64,000 nucleotides of DNA from Myxocyprinus asiaticus (lineage: Eukaryota > Chordata > Actinopteri > Cypriniformes > Catostomidae): NCBI RefSeq assembly GCF_019703515.2, contig NC_059374.1:15722245-15786244 (forward strand). Reading direction: 5' to 3'. Shown piece by piece: positions 11,322-24,040 of this stretch. Below the pieces are notes generated by a model. It ran no database searches and was not told the origin of the DNA. It saw only the letters and a list, made by a program, of their open reading frames with translations. Every line of letters starts with the position of its first letter. The first letter of the stretch is position 1. The translations under genes and the position numbers were made by a program.

Positions 11322-14170
11322 CTTTTTTTTTTTTTTTCACTATTTATAAGAAAGAGATTAGGGATTACTAAAGAGGTTTAGGCACAACTCCAAAAAAATA
11401 GTGAGGTACAGGGGATGGAAAAGACCCAAGGTATGCATTTAAGGGTTAATTAAATTCCTCAGCAGTAGTGTTATAGTAATCCGCTCCGATTGTAGATTGA
11501 TGCTGCCATACGTGCCATTTGAATAATCCTATAAGTATTTTCAGTTCAAGTGTTTTGTTGTCGGTGAGAAAACATGGATGACAGCAGTTTCATTCTTGTA
11601 TATTTCTAGAGGAACTCTTAGTTTGACACCGACACAGAAAGCATTCTCTTCTCCACCATGTTGAAAGTTTACATCTTCTCCCATCTTGGAAACTGGGTTT
11701 TAGGTAGGTGCCCAGGGCGTGTTTGATTACTCTGTCTGTCACAACTCTCAGCTGTGATCAGCAGTAATGCTGAAGCTGTTAGATTAACTCTATTTCTCAG
11801 CTATAGTGTAGTAGTAATCTGAGTGATCATGGAGTGAGAGCCAATTCTGGATGGCTTCGAAAAAATTGCGCACTCTCTGATACAGTTTGTCAACTTCAGC
11901 TCAACTTGCTCATAGCACACCGAAGACACTCTTTTGTCATCACCTGATGGCTCAAATCTTTTGTGTTACAGGGATGAATGAAAATGAAGATGAAAATTCA
12001 CACATCTACCTGCTCTTACACTTCTGAACTGCTTTTACATTTAGTTAGTTTGGAATGCCATGAACACAGGCAGAGTGATACAAAGAGTAAAGTGTCCCAG
12101 TACTGAAGGTGTGAGCTATCAGCACTTTTGGAATGCCTCTTGTCCAATCAGATTCGAGGACCAGAACTAACTGTTATATATGTTAATATTTCTAATTTCC
12201 CTCTTCTCCATTCCCCATATTGGATATAATATTTTTTTCTAATCCATGCAGGATGCATTTAAAATAACTTCATTGATTGAGGTATCTCAGAAGATAATAA
12301 TTTCTTACTTATAATTTGAGACAGGCTATGATATGATGCCCAAAAAGCCATTTAGGTAGACAGCAGTTTTGAGACACAGCCAAACTGTTTAAGGGAAGCT
12401 GGCTTGGATTAAATAGCCATGTAGTGCAGTATAAATGATGCTGGTTGTTAAAATCCACAGCTCAAGATACCAATAGCCTCTTTACCAAGGTCAAGTTCCT
12501 GCCTCCTCTCTGCTCCTTTCAGGCTATTGATCCCAGTAGCTTCTCTCTTAGAGATGGATGACCAGGCATTATGGTGCACTTATTCATCAATGAGACCACT
12601 CTAAACCTCAGAGAAAGCTAATTTCAGAGACTGTCATCACATTGACATACACACAGACTTGCGTGTACACACATGCATAACTGATGCACACTAAAAAAAA
12701 AAAAATAAATAAATAAATAAATAAAAATGCTGTCAAATGGACAGCTGACGGAGTCGTTCTCCTCCTTTTGGAGGATTATTTTTTCTCTTGGTCTCTATTA
12801 CACTCTAGCACTCTCTCTCCTTTAGTCACCACTTATCTCCATTAAAGTGTTAGCATGTTGCAAAGCTAATTACTAGACATTGACCAATTTGGGTTTTTGT
12901 AAGGGTCAATTCTGATATCCAGAGAGAGCAAATGATCATGCCCCCACGCTGACTATTTTGTAACAGGTTTGACATTGTGCTTTCCTTGCCAGTACTTCAG
13001 TAAATTACTTCCATACTTTTAATGTCATATGAAATTTATGAATGATGTACAAGAAAGGGAGTGAGAAAAGGGGATAGAAATTAAATAAACTCAGGCTGTC
13101 TTTTAAAATGTAATTACATAATGGCATTGTACTGTATATATGATATATTCATGTGCCCTAACATGAACACATTGTATATTTTATTAAACAATGTGCTCTC
13201 TCATGAATATTAAATTTATATTTTTCAGATTTATATATATTTTACCATGCTCATACGTTACTTTGGCACATAACTACATCATAATGCAGGAAGCTTGGAC
13301 AGAAGTTTATTTTGTTAGAATGGAGAAAAATTTGGAAAACTTCACTATAAAACTTTGAAAACTTAAAAACTTTTTTGACAATAGTCCAAAAAAAAAAAAA
13401 AAAAAAAAATAAAAATAAGTTAAATGTAAAACAGGCTGTTCCTGTGCGCATGCATTCACACAATGCACTGTGCTCACGCTTTGTCTTCTGAAGCAAGCGA
13501 TCGCTGAGCAAAAGCAAAAACTCAGGCAGCATTTTCACATAAGGTTGGCATTAACATGAAATTATGATTTACTACTGATGATTAACATATTTATCTAATT
13601 GGCAACAAAAACTTCTTTGGAGCGCTTATTTTTATAACCTGCCTGCAACAAATTAGACACCCCTCAACTGCCCAAGTTTTCTCCAATAGCAGATAGTTAA
13701 AAAATTCAACTATCAGCGCCGATTAATCGGTAAAACCAATATATCAGTCGACTTCTAGTAGCCAATCAACTTGCGCATTCTCTCTTTGCCTAACATTTAA
13801 ATTTGCTCAGTTTGCAAGTAAGCTGGTTTTACTGCAGCATGCTGCAAGAGTTTTCACTGAAATGCTCCTCCTTTGATTCACTTGTCTAGATCAGCTACAT
13901 GAGAACTGTAGTTATGTCTGATTGTGCAGCAGCATGTCACACATGCTGATGCAGCATGCTTGTGATTGTCTAATTGTGCAGCAGCAGCAGGATATACACC
14001 TGCTTAACTCATCATCTCCATACTTGCCTTACAGGAGCTGCAGTGTAGCAGATCTAATCTGCCAAGACCAATATCCTATCAATATGTTATACCCATTAAC
14101 ATGCTAAATCTTTCTGAGAGTAGTCATAAATTAACTATTTTTATTGAAATGCTTCAGTATTGAATGAATT
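11320..14170. other. No gene recognised
   Basis: AT-rich sequence with only short chance ORFs. It includes an A-rich run with AAAT units at 12,692-12,726 and poly-A at about 13,388-13,409. I see no exon-like segment with splice sites and no mobile-element terminus. Confidence 0.55.
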
Positions 14171-14809
14171 TGTAACAGATAAAGGTTGGGCAAGGAGGAG
14201 GCCGGAACCGGCTGAACAATCAACATAAACTTTTAAAGCATAAATGATCTTAAACAATTAACTTAAACAAACATAAACAGACACACATGCAACACGGCCG
14301 CATGTGTCTCTCACTATCGAAACGGCGTCTCCGGCCGCCCCTTATCTCGCTCTCCCACTGATCAGCTGATTCAACGCCAGCCATGCTCCATCACAGCCCA
14401 CCCATGCTCTCCTCCTTGTCACACTCCTCTCCCACCCAATTCAGGCCAGGGCACCACCAGTCAGACTAACCCCCCCCCATCTCTGGGGCGCCAACTTGCT
14501 CCTCCCCCGGCAGACAGCAGCGAGTCCTCCGGCCCCTGGCGGATGGAACCACTCCTCCCCTTCTCTGCAGACAGCTGTGGTTCCTCCGGCTCTCAGCGGC
14601 TGGCAGCGACCCCTCCGTCCCCGAGGTGGGAACCGGATGAAAAGTTATCATAAAGTTTAATGATATAAATGAACTTAAAACGCGGCTGTGTGCGTCTCTC
14701 TCTCTCTCTCGAACTGGCACCTCCGACTGCCCCTTATCTCGCTCTCCCGCTGATCAGCTGATTTAGTGCCAGCCGTGCTCATCACAGCCACGCCCTTCTG
14801 CTCATCACA
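14171..14809 (-). mobile_element. Miniature LTR retrotransposon (TRIM-like)
   Basis: The element is flanked by a perfect 5-bp duplication, gaatt, at 14,166-14,170 and 14,810-14,814, and its borders are TGTAACAG and CATCACA on the plus strand. Two direct repeats lie inside: about 14,171-14,423 and about 14,618-14,809. They share ggaaccgg, ccccttatctcgctctccc and tgatcagctgatt. The roughly 195 bp between them cannot encode a polymerase. Orientation is minus if TGTGATGAGC is the LTR start. Non-autonomous; it must have used proteins from another element. Confidence 0.78.
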
Positions 14810-14814
14810 GAATT

Positions 14815-16492
14815 AAAAGAATATTTATAATCAACATTTTTGTAAACAGAAGATGGAAGTACAGGAGCTGGATCCATGTGCGGGGCACTTTATTAGCAAA
14901 CAGTAAATCCAATGACAGAGATGTAATCCAAAAACAGAGCAGATAAAAAAATAAAAAAACACAATAACCAGTCCAAAAGAAGGGCAAACAAATCCAAATC
15001 GGGAGACAAGAAAAAAAAAAAAAAAAAAAAACAGAGGAGCAGGCAAATCAATCCAAAAATCCAAAAATCTAGAATCACAGGGAAACCGCCCAGATATCGT
15101 AGTGTAGAAACATACAATATTTCGTAATGAGTGTGCAATGAAGGAAAATATGATGATTCTTATGAAACCTGTCAATATATTATTTAACCCTGAATTTATA
15201 CAGAAATATGAAATTATTTTTTTGCATAAAGAAAATTTAGGTTTAGGTTAAGTTTAGGACCATCAAGATTTTTTTCATTGTGACATTATTTTTAGGAAGC
15301 TTAAGCACATTTTACCCCACCATATTGTACCGTAACACATCCAAACGTTTTCTTTTACTTTTCTCTTTGATGTGTAAATACTTTATAATGTAATTATTAT
15401 TATTTTTTTTCACATTGTGGTAATAGGATTATCATAATGACCATCTTTAGCCATTTTTGGATGGGATTAGTTTTACAAACGATGTTTGATTTACAAATAT
15501 TTACAAAAGACGTGTGTGATTTTACTATGTACTGATGTGGATGGGATTGGGATTTATGTTGCTTTTAAAAGCATGAGAGTGTATTATGTCTGGATGTGAA
15601 CATTACAGAAGGTCATATGGTCTGGATTTGTGTATCATTAAACCATTTAAATAAATAAGACTTAATGAAAATGGGAGTTTGTTAATTAGAAATGTAATAT
15701 TTCTTTTTTTCTTTTTTTTTTTTTTTTTTTTTTTGCATTGCATTGCATTGCATTGCATTTAAAATTTCAATACTCTGAATCCTGGCTGGCAAGTCTGGAA
15801 ATAGTCCAGTTAGTAAAATATGTACGTTTATATAAAATAGCATGTCAACTAATGTAAGTAAAGGCTTACTCATCTGAAATTGTATCCTTGGCTGGATCAA
15901 GTCGCTCTTCAAAATGCAAACATTCATCGGAGTCCCGCTCTTCTTCTGAGGAAAATGTGAACTCTTCCTCACCTGTGTAGCATGCCATCTTCCAAACATG
16001 CAGGAAAGTGAATGAATCTGATGATGAACTTGATGTTTTTTAAGGCATTGTTGGGGGCGTTTACCATTTACATTGATCGCCTCATCACATTACCGTATGA
16101 ATAGCGCACTCTGCTGGTGGGTGTGATCACATTAGGGATTATTAGCTGAGCCAGGAGAAATTGTACATCACTTTGTTTCATACAGATTACACTGCAGAAG
16201 AATATTTGTTTTAAATTTGAATTGTTTAATTTAAAAGTAGACATTTTAAGCTTTCTTTAGACATATGTTTCATGTTTGTCTGATAAGTATTCGCGGAGTT
16301 TCAGTTCATTTTTGTGACGTTTCAGAAAGATGCTCATGGAGACAGATACGGCTAAAAGCGCACCCTGTTTATTTTATTTATTTTACAAAAGCACTAGGTT
16401 TTGTTGTTATTGTGAGTGTACACAAATAAAAGTAGACCCTTTATAGTCTCTAATGATGTCTTACACTTATCTGTATGCAGAATAATGACTCT
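14815..16492. other. No confirmed gene; simple repeats
   Basis: Includes poly-A near 15,011-15,031, a T run at 15,702-15,734 and five tandem TGCAT-type units at about 15,735-15,759. One small acidic ORF at 15,866-15,988 is listed separately. Confidence 0.55.
15866..15988 (-). CDS. Small acidic ORF, possible exon or transposase N-terminus
   Basis: Forty codons from the ATG at 15,988 to a TAA at 15,866. The peptide begins MACYTGEEEF and is rich in Glu, Asp and Ser (SSEEERDSDE). Its last codons overlap GATGAGTAAGCC, so a splice donor just before the stop is possible. The acidic Ser/Glu start is reminiscent of N-termini of some domesticated or DNA-transposon transposases such as piggyBac types, but I cannot show this. 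It may also be chance. Confidence 0.2.
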   Translation of the reverse strand: MACYTGEEEFTFSSEEERDSDECLHFEERLDPAKDTISDE

Positions 16493-17519
16493 GTTCCCTG
16501 ATGGAGGGAACGAGACATTGTGTCGATGTAGTGACACTAGGGGTTCGATCTTGATAGCCCCAATCACCTTTGCTTAAAATAGAAAAGGCCAATGAGAATT
16601 GGCAATTGGAATTTGCATGCCACTTTATACAGACATACGGGTATAAAAGGAGATGGCATGCACCACTTATTCAGATTTATGCTGAAGAGCCGATAGAGAG
16701 TCCCGGCCATGTCAGCGGCTGGTTCAGCGCCACGGCAGGAGGGACACAAATGTAGTGACACTAGGGGTTCCTATAGGAAACGCTGCAGGCGCTGAACCAT
16801 GTCACGAGGTATGGAAGAGTGGACAGGGGCAAGCTGCTGCATGCCTCTCAGCGAGCGCTCAACCATGTCGTGAGCTTCCAGAGAGTTAGGTAAGGCATCT
16901 CCCTAGTCCCTTTAAGGGGGGAGGCACTTACCCAAGTAGGCTACCGGTGGTGCCTTTCCTGATTTGCTGTTAAGCAATTTCCCGCTGAGCACTTTCTAGA
17001 ATAGCGCTGGGAAGTGCTCTTACCTCTCCAGGAAGTTGAGCACTACAGAGAACATATCCTACCAGAGGGAGGTTAACATGTGGAGAATACCTCACATGGA
17101 CTTTCCAATGGGGAAGTTCACGTATAGAATGATACCACCTGGAGGACCATATCTACAGAGAGGGTACGCAGCCACAGTGGCCGAGGCAGAGAAAGCTCTG
17201 GCGAGGGGAAACACAGGGTTCACCTAAGGGGAAACCGAACATTGGAAACTCATAATACGGGATTACCAAAGGGGAATCACCACGCATTGAGCAATGAGCC
17301 CGAGCACACGGGCTCACCTGAAAAGGGGCATACCATGAGTACTGGGCCTGGTGTCATTACTCTTCTGCCGAATTCGTCACCGAACAGTGCTTAAGAATTA
17401 AAGAGGTGTCCGGGGTTCACCGGATACGGGGAACTGTTGTGGAAAAAAGGTACACATTATCACCTTTGAAAAAAGGGGAAAGGTGCAATGCACCCAACCG
17501 GCCACCCTGTCTACCTGCT

Positions 17520-18268
17520 GTTACCGTGTAACACTCAGGTCGAAACCGGGTCTATGCGTAGGTTATAAAACCTCACAAAGGTATTGGGTGTAGCCCAACC
17601 CGCATCTTTGCATATGTCTGTGTGTGCCCAGGAGGATGCAACACCTCTAGTGGAGTGCGCCCGGACTCCCAAGGGGCATGGCAAATCCTGAGATTGGTAT
17701 GCAAGAAAATGGCATCCTCAATCCAATGGGCTAGCCTCTGCTTGAAGACAGCTTTCCCCTTCTGCTGTCCTCCAAAACAGACAAAGAGCTGCTCTGAGCG
17801 TCTAAGTCTCTGCGTGTGGTCCAGATAGATTCGCAGGGCACGAATTGGACACAGCAATGACAAGGCCGGGTCTTCCTCCTCTGAAGGGAGCGCTTGCAGT
17901 TTCACCACCTGGTCCCGAAAAGTAGTGGTGGGAACTTTGGGCACGTAACCGGACCGGGGTCTCAAGATCACATGAGAATGTGCCAGCCTGAACTCCACGC
18001 ATTCTCTGGTAACAGAGAGTGCCTGCAGGTCCCCCACCCTCTTGATGGAAGTGAGCGCCACCAGGAGGGCCATCTTCAGAGACAAAGTTCTGAGCTCGCC
18101 CTGCCCAGGGGCTCAAAGGGGGATGTCTGTAGGGCAGGTAGGACCACAGAGAGATCCCAAGAGGGAATCAGGTGCAGTCTAGGAGGATTCAACCTCCTCG
18201 CGCCCTTGATGAACCTGTTGATCAGGTCGCGCTGTCATGAGACCCTCCCGTCCAGTGTGTCATGGTAA
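17520..18268 (-). pseudogene. DIRS tyrosine recombinase catalytic part (copy 2)
   Basis: Catalytic half of the integration enzyme of DIRS copy 2. The frame at 18,085-17,573 contains TSIKRVGDLQALS with the first conserved Arg, FRDQVVKLQALPSEEEDP, QLFVCFGGQQKGKAV and KQRLAHWIEDAI. After a frame change, HSTRGVASSW (the HxxR motif) and NTFVRFYN (the catalytic Tyr) are still readable in another frame, so every catalytic residue survives but not in one chain. A few residues between the two motifs are also missing relative to copy 3. The N-terminal part of the same protein is in the frame of the preceding RNase H ORF. Confidence 0.85.
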
Positions 18269-19560
18269 GCTGCTATCGCAGCCACGTACACTTTCAGGGT
18301 AGAGGGAGACAGCCATCTCTCCAGCCCTTCCTGAAGGAAAGACAGCACAGGCCCGATGGTGCATCCCTGTGGGTCTTCCCCATGGGAAGAACACCAGTTC
18401 GCGAAGATACGCCACTTCAAGGCATCCAGCCTCCTTGTAGAGGGGGCTCTGGCCTGAGTGATCGTGCTTAACATCACTGGCGGAAGACCCGCTAGGTCTT
18501 CTGTGTCCCATCCAGGAGCCAGACGTGGAGATTCCAGAAATTCAGCCGCGGGTGCTGGAGCATGCCCTTCCCCTGAGTGAGAAGGTCCTGCGTCAGGGGA
18601 ATGCGCCAGGGAGGTGCTACTACCAGGACCATCAGATCCGAGAACCAAGTCCGGTTGGGCCAGTGTGGTGCAACGAACAGGACTTGTTGCTGATCCTCCC
18701 TGACTTTGCACAGAGTCTGTGCAATAAGGCTCACTAGAGGAGACGTCAGCTGGACCCGCTGCATGGTTGAGGACGCCTGGAAAGTGAGTGTCTCGCAGTG
18801 ACTTCAACATCTGCTGACTCCAGAGGAGGAGGCGCGGTGGGCAAGTTGTGACCAACACATGCTTGCCCTGAATCAATGGACGAAGCCTCCACAGCACCAG
18901 CAATACTGCCAGCAACTCTAAGCAGTTGATGCTCTGCCAAAGGTGTAGGGGTCCTGTCCAGAACCCCGAGACTACCTGCCCATTGCACATGGCACCCCAG
19001 CCCGAGTTCGAGGTGTCTGTCATGACCATGACGCACCTTGAGATCTGCTCTAGGGGAACACCTGCCCATAGAAATGCCAGGTCTGACCAAGGGTTGAAAG
19101 TCTGATGGCACTGTGGCCAGATGGTCACATGCCGGGTGCCATGGTGCCATGCCCACCTTGGGACTCGAGTCTGTAGCCAGTGCTGAAGCGGCCTCACATG
19201 CATCAACTCGAGGGGGAGAACCGCCGGCAAGGATGGCATATGTCCCAGGAACCTCTGAAATTGTATCACTGGCACCACTACCTTCTAGCTGAAGGTCTTC
19301 AGGCAGGTCAGCACTGACTGAGCACGTTTGGTCATAAGACGTGCCTTGAGAGTGACCGAGTCCAACTCCATACCGAGAAAAGAGATGCTCTGCACAGGGG
19401 AGAGCTTGCTCTTCTCCCAGTTGACCTGAAGCCCGAGTTGGTCGAGGTGCTGAAGCACAAGGTCCCTGTGCACACACAACAGATCTCACAAGTGAGCTAG
19501 GATTAGCCAGTCATCAAGATAATTGAGAATGTGAATGCCCTTTTCTCTCAGCGGGGCCAG
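18235..19560 (-). pseudogene. DIRS reverse transcriptase (C-terminal) and RNase H
   Basis: Would copy element RNA into DNA and remove the template. NYLDDWLILA (about 19,490-19,525) is the polymerase active-site motif; fingers and front palm are absent because gag-type sequence is joined just upstream. The next section, LGLQVNWEKSKLSPVQSISF then FLGMELD, is the primer-grip region. After a stop near 19,285 a 347-codon frame (19,278-18,235) carries the RNase H core MTDTSNSGWGAMCNGQVVSG with the first Asp and INCLELLAVLLVL with a Glu, and then runs into recombinase N-terminal sequence (LPPVMLSTITQARAPSTRR). At least two breaks; non-functional. Confidence 0.85.
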
Positions 19561-20653
19561 AGGGCACCCGGCGATATAATGCCATGCGCTGGCCCGGTTG
19601 GAGTCAGTTGCCTCATCCCTGGGTTGCCTGTGCCAGGGCCGCCTTGTAGCCCATCCGGGGTTCTTGGGGGCTGGCTGATGGGCAGGTGGAGCCAACTTCC
19701 CGCGGGAGGATCTTCTTCTCTGAGGCTGGCATATGGGCTCTGATGGTAGGGAGCTGGGGCCGGCACCGCAGGGGAACGGCTCTGGCAAGAAGCAGATGGG
19801 GCACGGGACTTCGGAGGCCTGAAGATGGCCGAGTCACACCGTGGCAAGATGTGCTTAATTGCCTCGGTCTGCTTCCTCACCGTCAAGAACTGATGGTCTA
19901 AATCCTCGACCGTCCCCCTTGGGAGATGGCCACATCGAGAAAGCGGACTTTCTCGGTATCATGCATCTCCACAAGGTTGAGCCACAGGTGCCGCTCTTGG
20001 ACCACAAGAGTGGACATCGTCTGGCCCAGGGCGCATGCCGTGACTTTCGTCGCCCGTATGGTGAGGTTGGTCACAGTACACAATTCCTGCATCAGCCCTG
20101 GGTCGGTTCTACCCTCGAGCAGATCTTTCAGTGCCTTGGCCTGGTGGACCTGCAGGATGGCCATGGCATGCAGGGCAGAAGCAGCTTGACCCGCAGCCTT
20201 GTAAGCCTTCGTCATAACGAGGAAGAGAATTTACAGGCCTTGGAAGGGGGCCTTGTTGGTCACACCATGTGGCTGCACACTGCAGGCATAAATGTACCGC
20301 TATGGTGCACTCAACCTGGGGGAGCTTGACATATTCCTTAGCCGCTCAGCCTTTGAGGGTAGTTAGGATGGACGAGCCCGCGAAGCGTATACGGGCAGCT
20401 TTAAAAAAAAAAAAAAGGTGCCTTCCATGAATTCGTTAGCTCCTTGTGCACTTTTGGGAAGAAAGGCACCGGGGCAGGGCATGGCCGTGAGTCGCGAAAA
20501 CGCTCCCATATCCACATCCAGATCACCCGTAGTGCTTGCCAACCCGGTCGTCTGAGCATCAGCCCAGGACGGAGCGGGTTGGGGAGCAGCTGCGGCGCCC
20601 CAAGCACTCAAGACAGATTTCATGGCTGTCCAGAGGGGAGAGTTAATGGCCAC
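19548..20653 (-). pseudogene. DIRS gag-like region (copy 2)
   Basis: Three consecutive minus-strand pieces in different frames: 20,653-20,363 (GDLDVDMGAF, LPKSAQGANEFMEG), 20,215-19,898 (AGQAASALHAMAILQVHQAK, LMQELCTVTNLTIRATKV, VVQERHLWLNLVEM) and 19,886-19,548 (RKQTEAIKHILPR, then Pro/Ser-rich). They match the usual content of the second part of a DIRS gag protein. A poly-A run at 20,403-20,416 (poly-T in coding sense) marks one of the frame breaks. The C-terminal end reads directly into the middle of the reverse transcriptase, showing an internal deletion. Confidence 0.75.
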
Positions 20654-21076
20654 ATCCAGTAGTGCAAACGTGGAAGGACATCTTTAAAAATACAGCAAGC
20701 ATTTGCGCGAGCTTTTTTAGAAGGAAATATACTCTTTTGAATATACTCTTTTAGCACCCATGGACTCAGCCGCCGAAGCACCCAGGGGCAGCACAACACT
20801 CGGCCGTGCAAGGGTGACCGCTGATATGAGCAGCGTAAGCGAAAGGTGAGAGGACGAACACAATACATGCATTCGGCTCCGAAGAAAAAATCTGAATGAG
20901 AGGTGCACGTCATCTCCTTTTATATCCATATGTCCGGGGGCAGAGAGTGGCATGCAAATTCCACTCAGCAATTCTCATTGGCCTTTTATATATTAAGCAA
21001 AGGTGATTGGGGCTTTCAAGATCGAACCCCTAGTGTCACTACATCTACACAACGTTGAGTGAGTGACAGACAGGGA

Positions 21077-21651
21077 ACGTGTGTTCCAGGAGAAATCATT
21101 CACTGTGCTCATGGCTCATTTGGTATCTGGGCAAATGATGTCTTCAGTGCGTAAAAAAATGCACAAATTTGTAATAGCAAGTTTTCGCAAACATTTCCCC
21201 ATCAGTCTAGACACAAGAAAGAGAAATGCAAATGGAATGTCTATTTCACTGCAATACACCAAATCATTGTATTGCTTTTCTCCACTCTGTTAAAGAACAC
21301 AATTAATGACTTAACAGTCCAGTGTTTTTTTTTAATTAGTCTAACCACGGCATTCGTTGAACATGTGCTGAACAAGACCACTCACTGCTGAGTAAAATAT
21401 ACATTCAGCAGTTTGGATCAGCTTGTATATAGTGATAGAAATCAAAACACTCCTTAAAATAGAGCAATGCCTTCTAATTCAAATAGATGCAAACTGCAGG
21501 CATTGCAGACCTCAGAACCATCCAAGGCTGTATTTCTCTTTCAAACATTTTTCATAACTTTATAAAAAGCATATATGGCCATAGAGAGTAGAAATTTGTA
21601 GGATACTGGTCTGTCTCAGGGCTCTTAGTACACACAATGTAAAAAATATTT
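21077..21651. other. No gene recognised
   Basis: AT-rich; only short chance ORFs, none with family motifs. Confidence 0.55.
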
Positions 21652-21955
21652 AATTATTTACTCACCTTCCGGTAATTTCAAATCTTTATGATTTCTTTTT
21701 TTTTTTTGTTTTTTTTTTTTTGTTCTTGGAACACAAAATGGTGTTTTACAGAGTGTTCACACTGCTCGATTCCATACAGCGGAAGCATCTGGTGACCAGG
21801 GGCTGTGTCTAGCTGCTCTTTTCCATACAACAAAAGTAGACAAAGGCAAGAGGCTACAGTACCAAAAAGCACCCGACCTTCCATAAAAGTAGTCCATACA
21901 ACTGTGTGCTATATTTCAAGTCTTCAGAAGACATACGATAACATTGTGTGAGGAA
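21652..21955 (-). mobile_element. Dispersed MITE-like fragment (gtgagtaaat family)
   Basis: In reverse orientation it carries the tail seen at 60,990-61,085 (TTCCA-AGAA-type then GTGAGTAAAT) and the block tcttcagaagacata shared with tcttcagaagtgtcata at 60,850. A T-rich run interrupts it. This tail is very common in cyprinid genomes; the superfamily is not shown here. Confidence 0.55.
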
Positions 21956-22235
21956 CAGGGCAAAATTGAAGTAATAATTTCCACAAATTCTGTCAACTTC
22001 AGGCACATTTAGCTCTGCAGACTTGTTTAAACATTTTACACACTCACTATTTTTTATTATTATTTTTTTTTTTTCATTATTATTATTATTCATTCCCAGA
22101 TAGTAAACTAGGCTTGGGCCAAATCTGGCAGTATTCTGGCAACAGGTTTGGCCCACATACAACATGGAATTACACTCCAAAATTGGCCCAAAAGTCACTT
22201 GCCGAAATCTCGGACACACAACAGAAAGCGGCCAA

Positions 22236-22575
22236 AACTCAGCCATAACTTTCCTCCATATCCCCAGAAAGCAGCCATTACTGGACCACAACTACACCAG
22301 AATGCTCAGATGTGAGCCATACCACAGCTAAAGACATGCCACACCACCCCAAAACTCAGCCACAACTTATACCGAATCCCCAGAAAGCAGCCGAAATTGG
22401 TCTACAGTTATGCCAGAATCCTTAGATGTAGGCCATAAAACAGCCAAATACATGCCACTCCCACCCAGAACTCACCTGCAACTTATCCTGAAACCCCAGA
22501 CAGCAACAGTAATTGGCCCACAGTTATGCCAGAATACCCAGTGTTGGCCGAAAACAGCCTTAACATTGCCATCAC
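22236..22575. repeat. About 117-bp tandem repeat, 2.9 units
   Basis: Units start with aactcagcc(a)(t/c)aactt at 22,236, 22,353 and 22,469, and share ccccagaaagcag, ttatgccagaat and the catgcca block. The text immediately upstream (22,105-22,235) is a more diverged relative with ttgggccaaatctggc and ttggccca. Confidence 0.85.
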
Positions 22576-23337
22576 CCATATAATAATGTAAATTTTCATA
22601 TGACCAATAATTAAGTGGCATAAAGACAAAAGAAATGAAGCAAAATCAAAGAATTATATATATATTTTTAAAGTTAATGAAAACAGACACTCCAATATCA
22701 ACCCACACATTTGCACCCCTCATGACAAATACTGGAAACAAGACTAAATAAAGTATTTATAGTAACCAGGAGCACACTTGAAATCCTCTGGGTATAGTTT
22801 GAATAGTAGCCACTACAAACTTCCCAGGAATTAACTCAAAATAACACTTAAGTATTTCCAAGAAAAGGCAAAGTGTTCCACAAGCAACGTTAATATTTAT
22901 GTATAAACAATAAATGCAAGTACAATCTTTAAATTGTAAAAAAGTCCGCACAAGGTAAATGCACAGTCTGATAAGAATTCTCACTCAATGTCAATTCAGC
23001 ACCCCCAGGGGGCACAGGAGAGGAGTGGTGTTTGCCTGAAAGCAAAAGTCTAGTGGCAACTGCCAGAGAGAATCAGTAGTGAAACACACACACACATATA
23101 CACACATTGTGCAAAAAAATGGAAAAGACAATGGAAAATTCAAATTAATGTGCAACACTCAAATGTGATTAAAGAAACCTGCCACTAGTTTTGACCAGCA
23201 CAACATCAAGCAACTCCTAACCAGGACTACCATGTAAAGTAAAAAGAATAAAAGAAAATAAAACTAAAATAAATAAGGGGGCACTGAGTTTCAACTTCCA
23301 AATTTGACATCAAACACTGGCATTCATTAAAAATTAC
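22576..23337. other. No gene recognised
   Basis: AT-rich; a short CA run near 23,085. No coding segment or element terminus seen. Confidence 0.55.
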
Positions 23338-23755
23338 GGTAACACTTTATTTTTATGGTCCCAAGTAGATATTTAACTGACTATAAGTGACTTATCAACT
23401 GGCTTGCTATAGCTAGTAAACAGTGTTTCAGTATACATTCAGTAGACTTTCAGTCTGTATATAGATCTTTATTAATGACCTTTTGATGTTCTCAACAATA
23501 ATGTAAGTAGGTTATTAATAGAGATCTATATACAGGCTACTGAAAGTCTACTGAATGTTTGTTAAAAGACTGTTTACTAGCTATAAGAAGTCAGTTGATA
23601 AATGTAAGTAGGTCATTAAAAAGATCTGTATACAGGCTACTGAAAGTCTACTGAATGTTTGTTGAAACACTGTTTACTAGCTATAGCAAGCCAGTTGATA
23701 AGTCATTTATAATCAGTTAAATATCTATTTGGGACCATCAAAATAAAGTGTTACC
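23338..23755. mobile_element. 418-bp palindromic hAT-type MITE
   Basis: Left end GGTAACACTTTATTTTTATG mirrors right end aaaataaagtgttacc; inner sequence is also largely palindromic (cagttgataagtcatttat against ataagtgacttatcaactg). The flanking 8 bases are aaaattac and aacattac, a 7/8 match, fitting a hAT duplication. The right half contains two tandem units of about 95-105 bp starting at gtaagtaggt(t/c)att, each with tactgaaagtctactgaatg. Confidence 0.85.
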
Positions 23756-24040
23756 AACATTACAAGCAATAAAATTGTAGGAAACACATATGTACACATG
23801 TTTACAAAGTAAGAAATACAATTTTAAAATTGTCAAGTTAAATAAATAAACCTACAATTGTAAATATAAAACAAGCAATATTATAAAAAAAGATATAATT
23901 AGAGGTTCCACGTGACGCCATGTGAGGAGCAGACGTGTAAACGGCGAGCTTTGTGCACTTTGCTAATTTTTGGTTATTTTTGTGTCATAAACCAGTGAGA
24001 TTCAATACACCCTGCTACATATCTGTTCTTTGAAGTTAAC

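Larger units (their letters stand above)
16493..21076 (-). mobile_element. DIRS-type retrotransposon copy 2, longest copy
   Basis: Inverted terminal repeats face each other: gttccctgatggaggg...gtagtgacactaggggtt on the left, and aacccctagtgtcactac... ending gacagacagggaac on the right. On the minus strand the order is gag-like region, reverse transcriptase C-terminal part with RNase H, then tyrosine recombinase, the DIRS order. Length is 4.6 kb. The start of the reverse transcriptase is deleted, and the internal complementary region near 16,745 is shortened to agggacacaaatgtagtgac. The 3' outer extension seen in copy 1 (gtaaccaggac) is missing. Confidence 0.9.
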
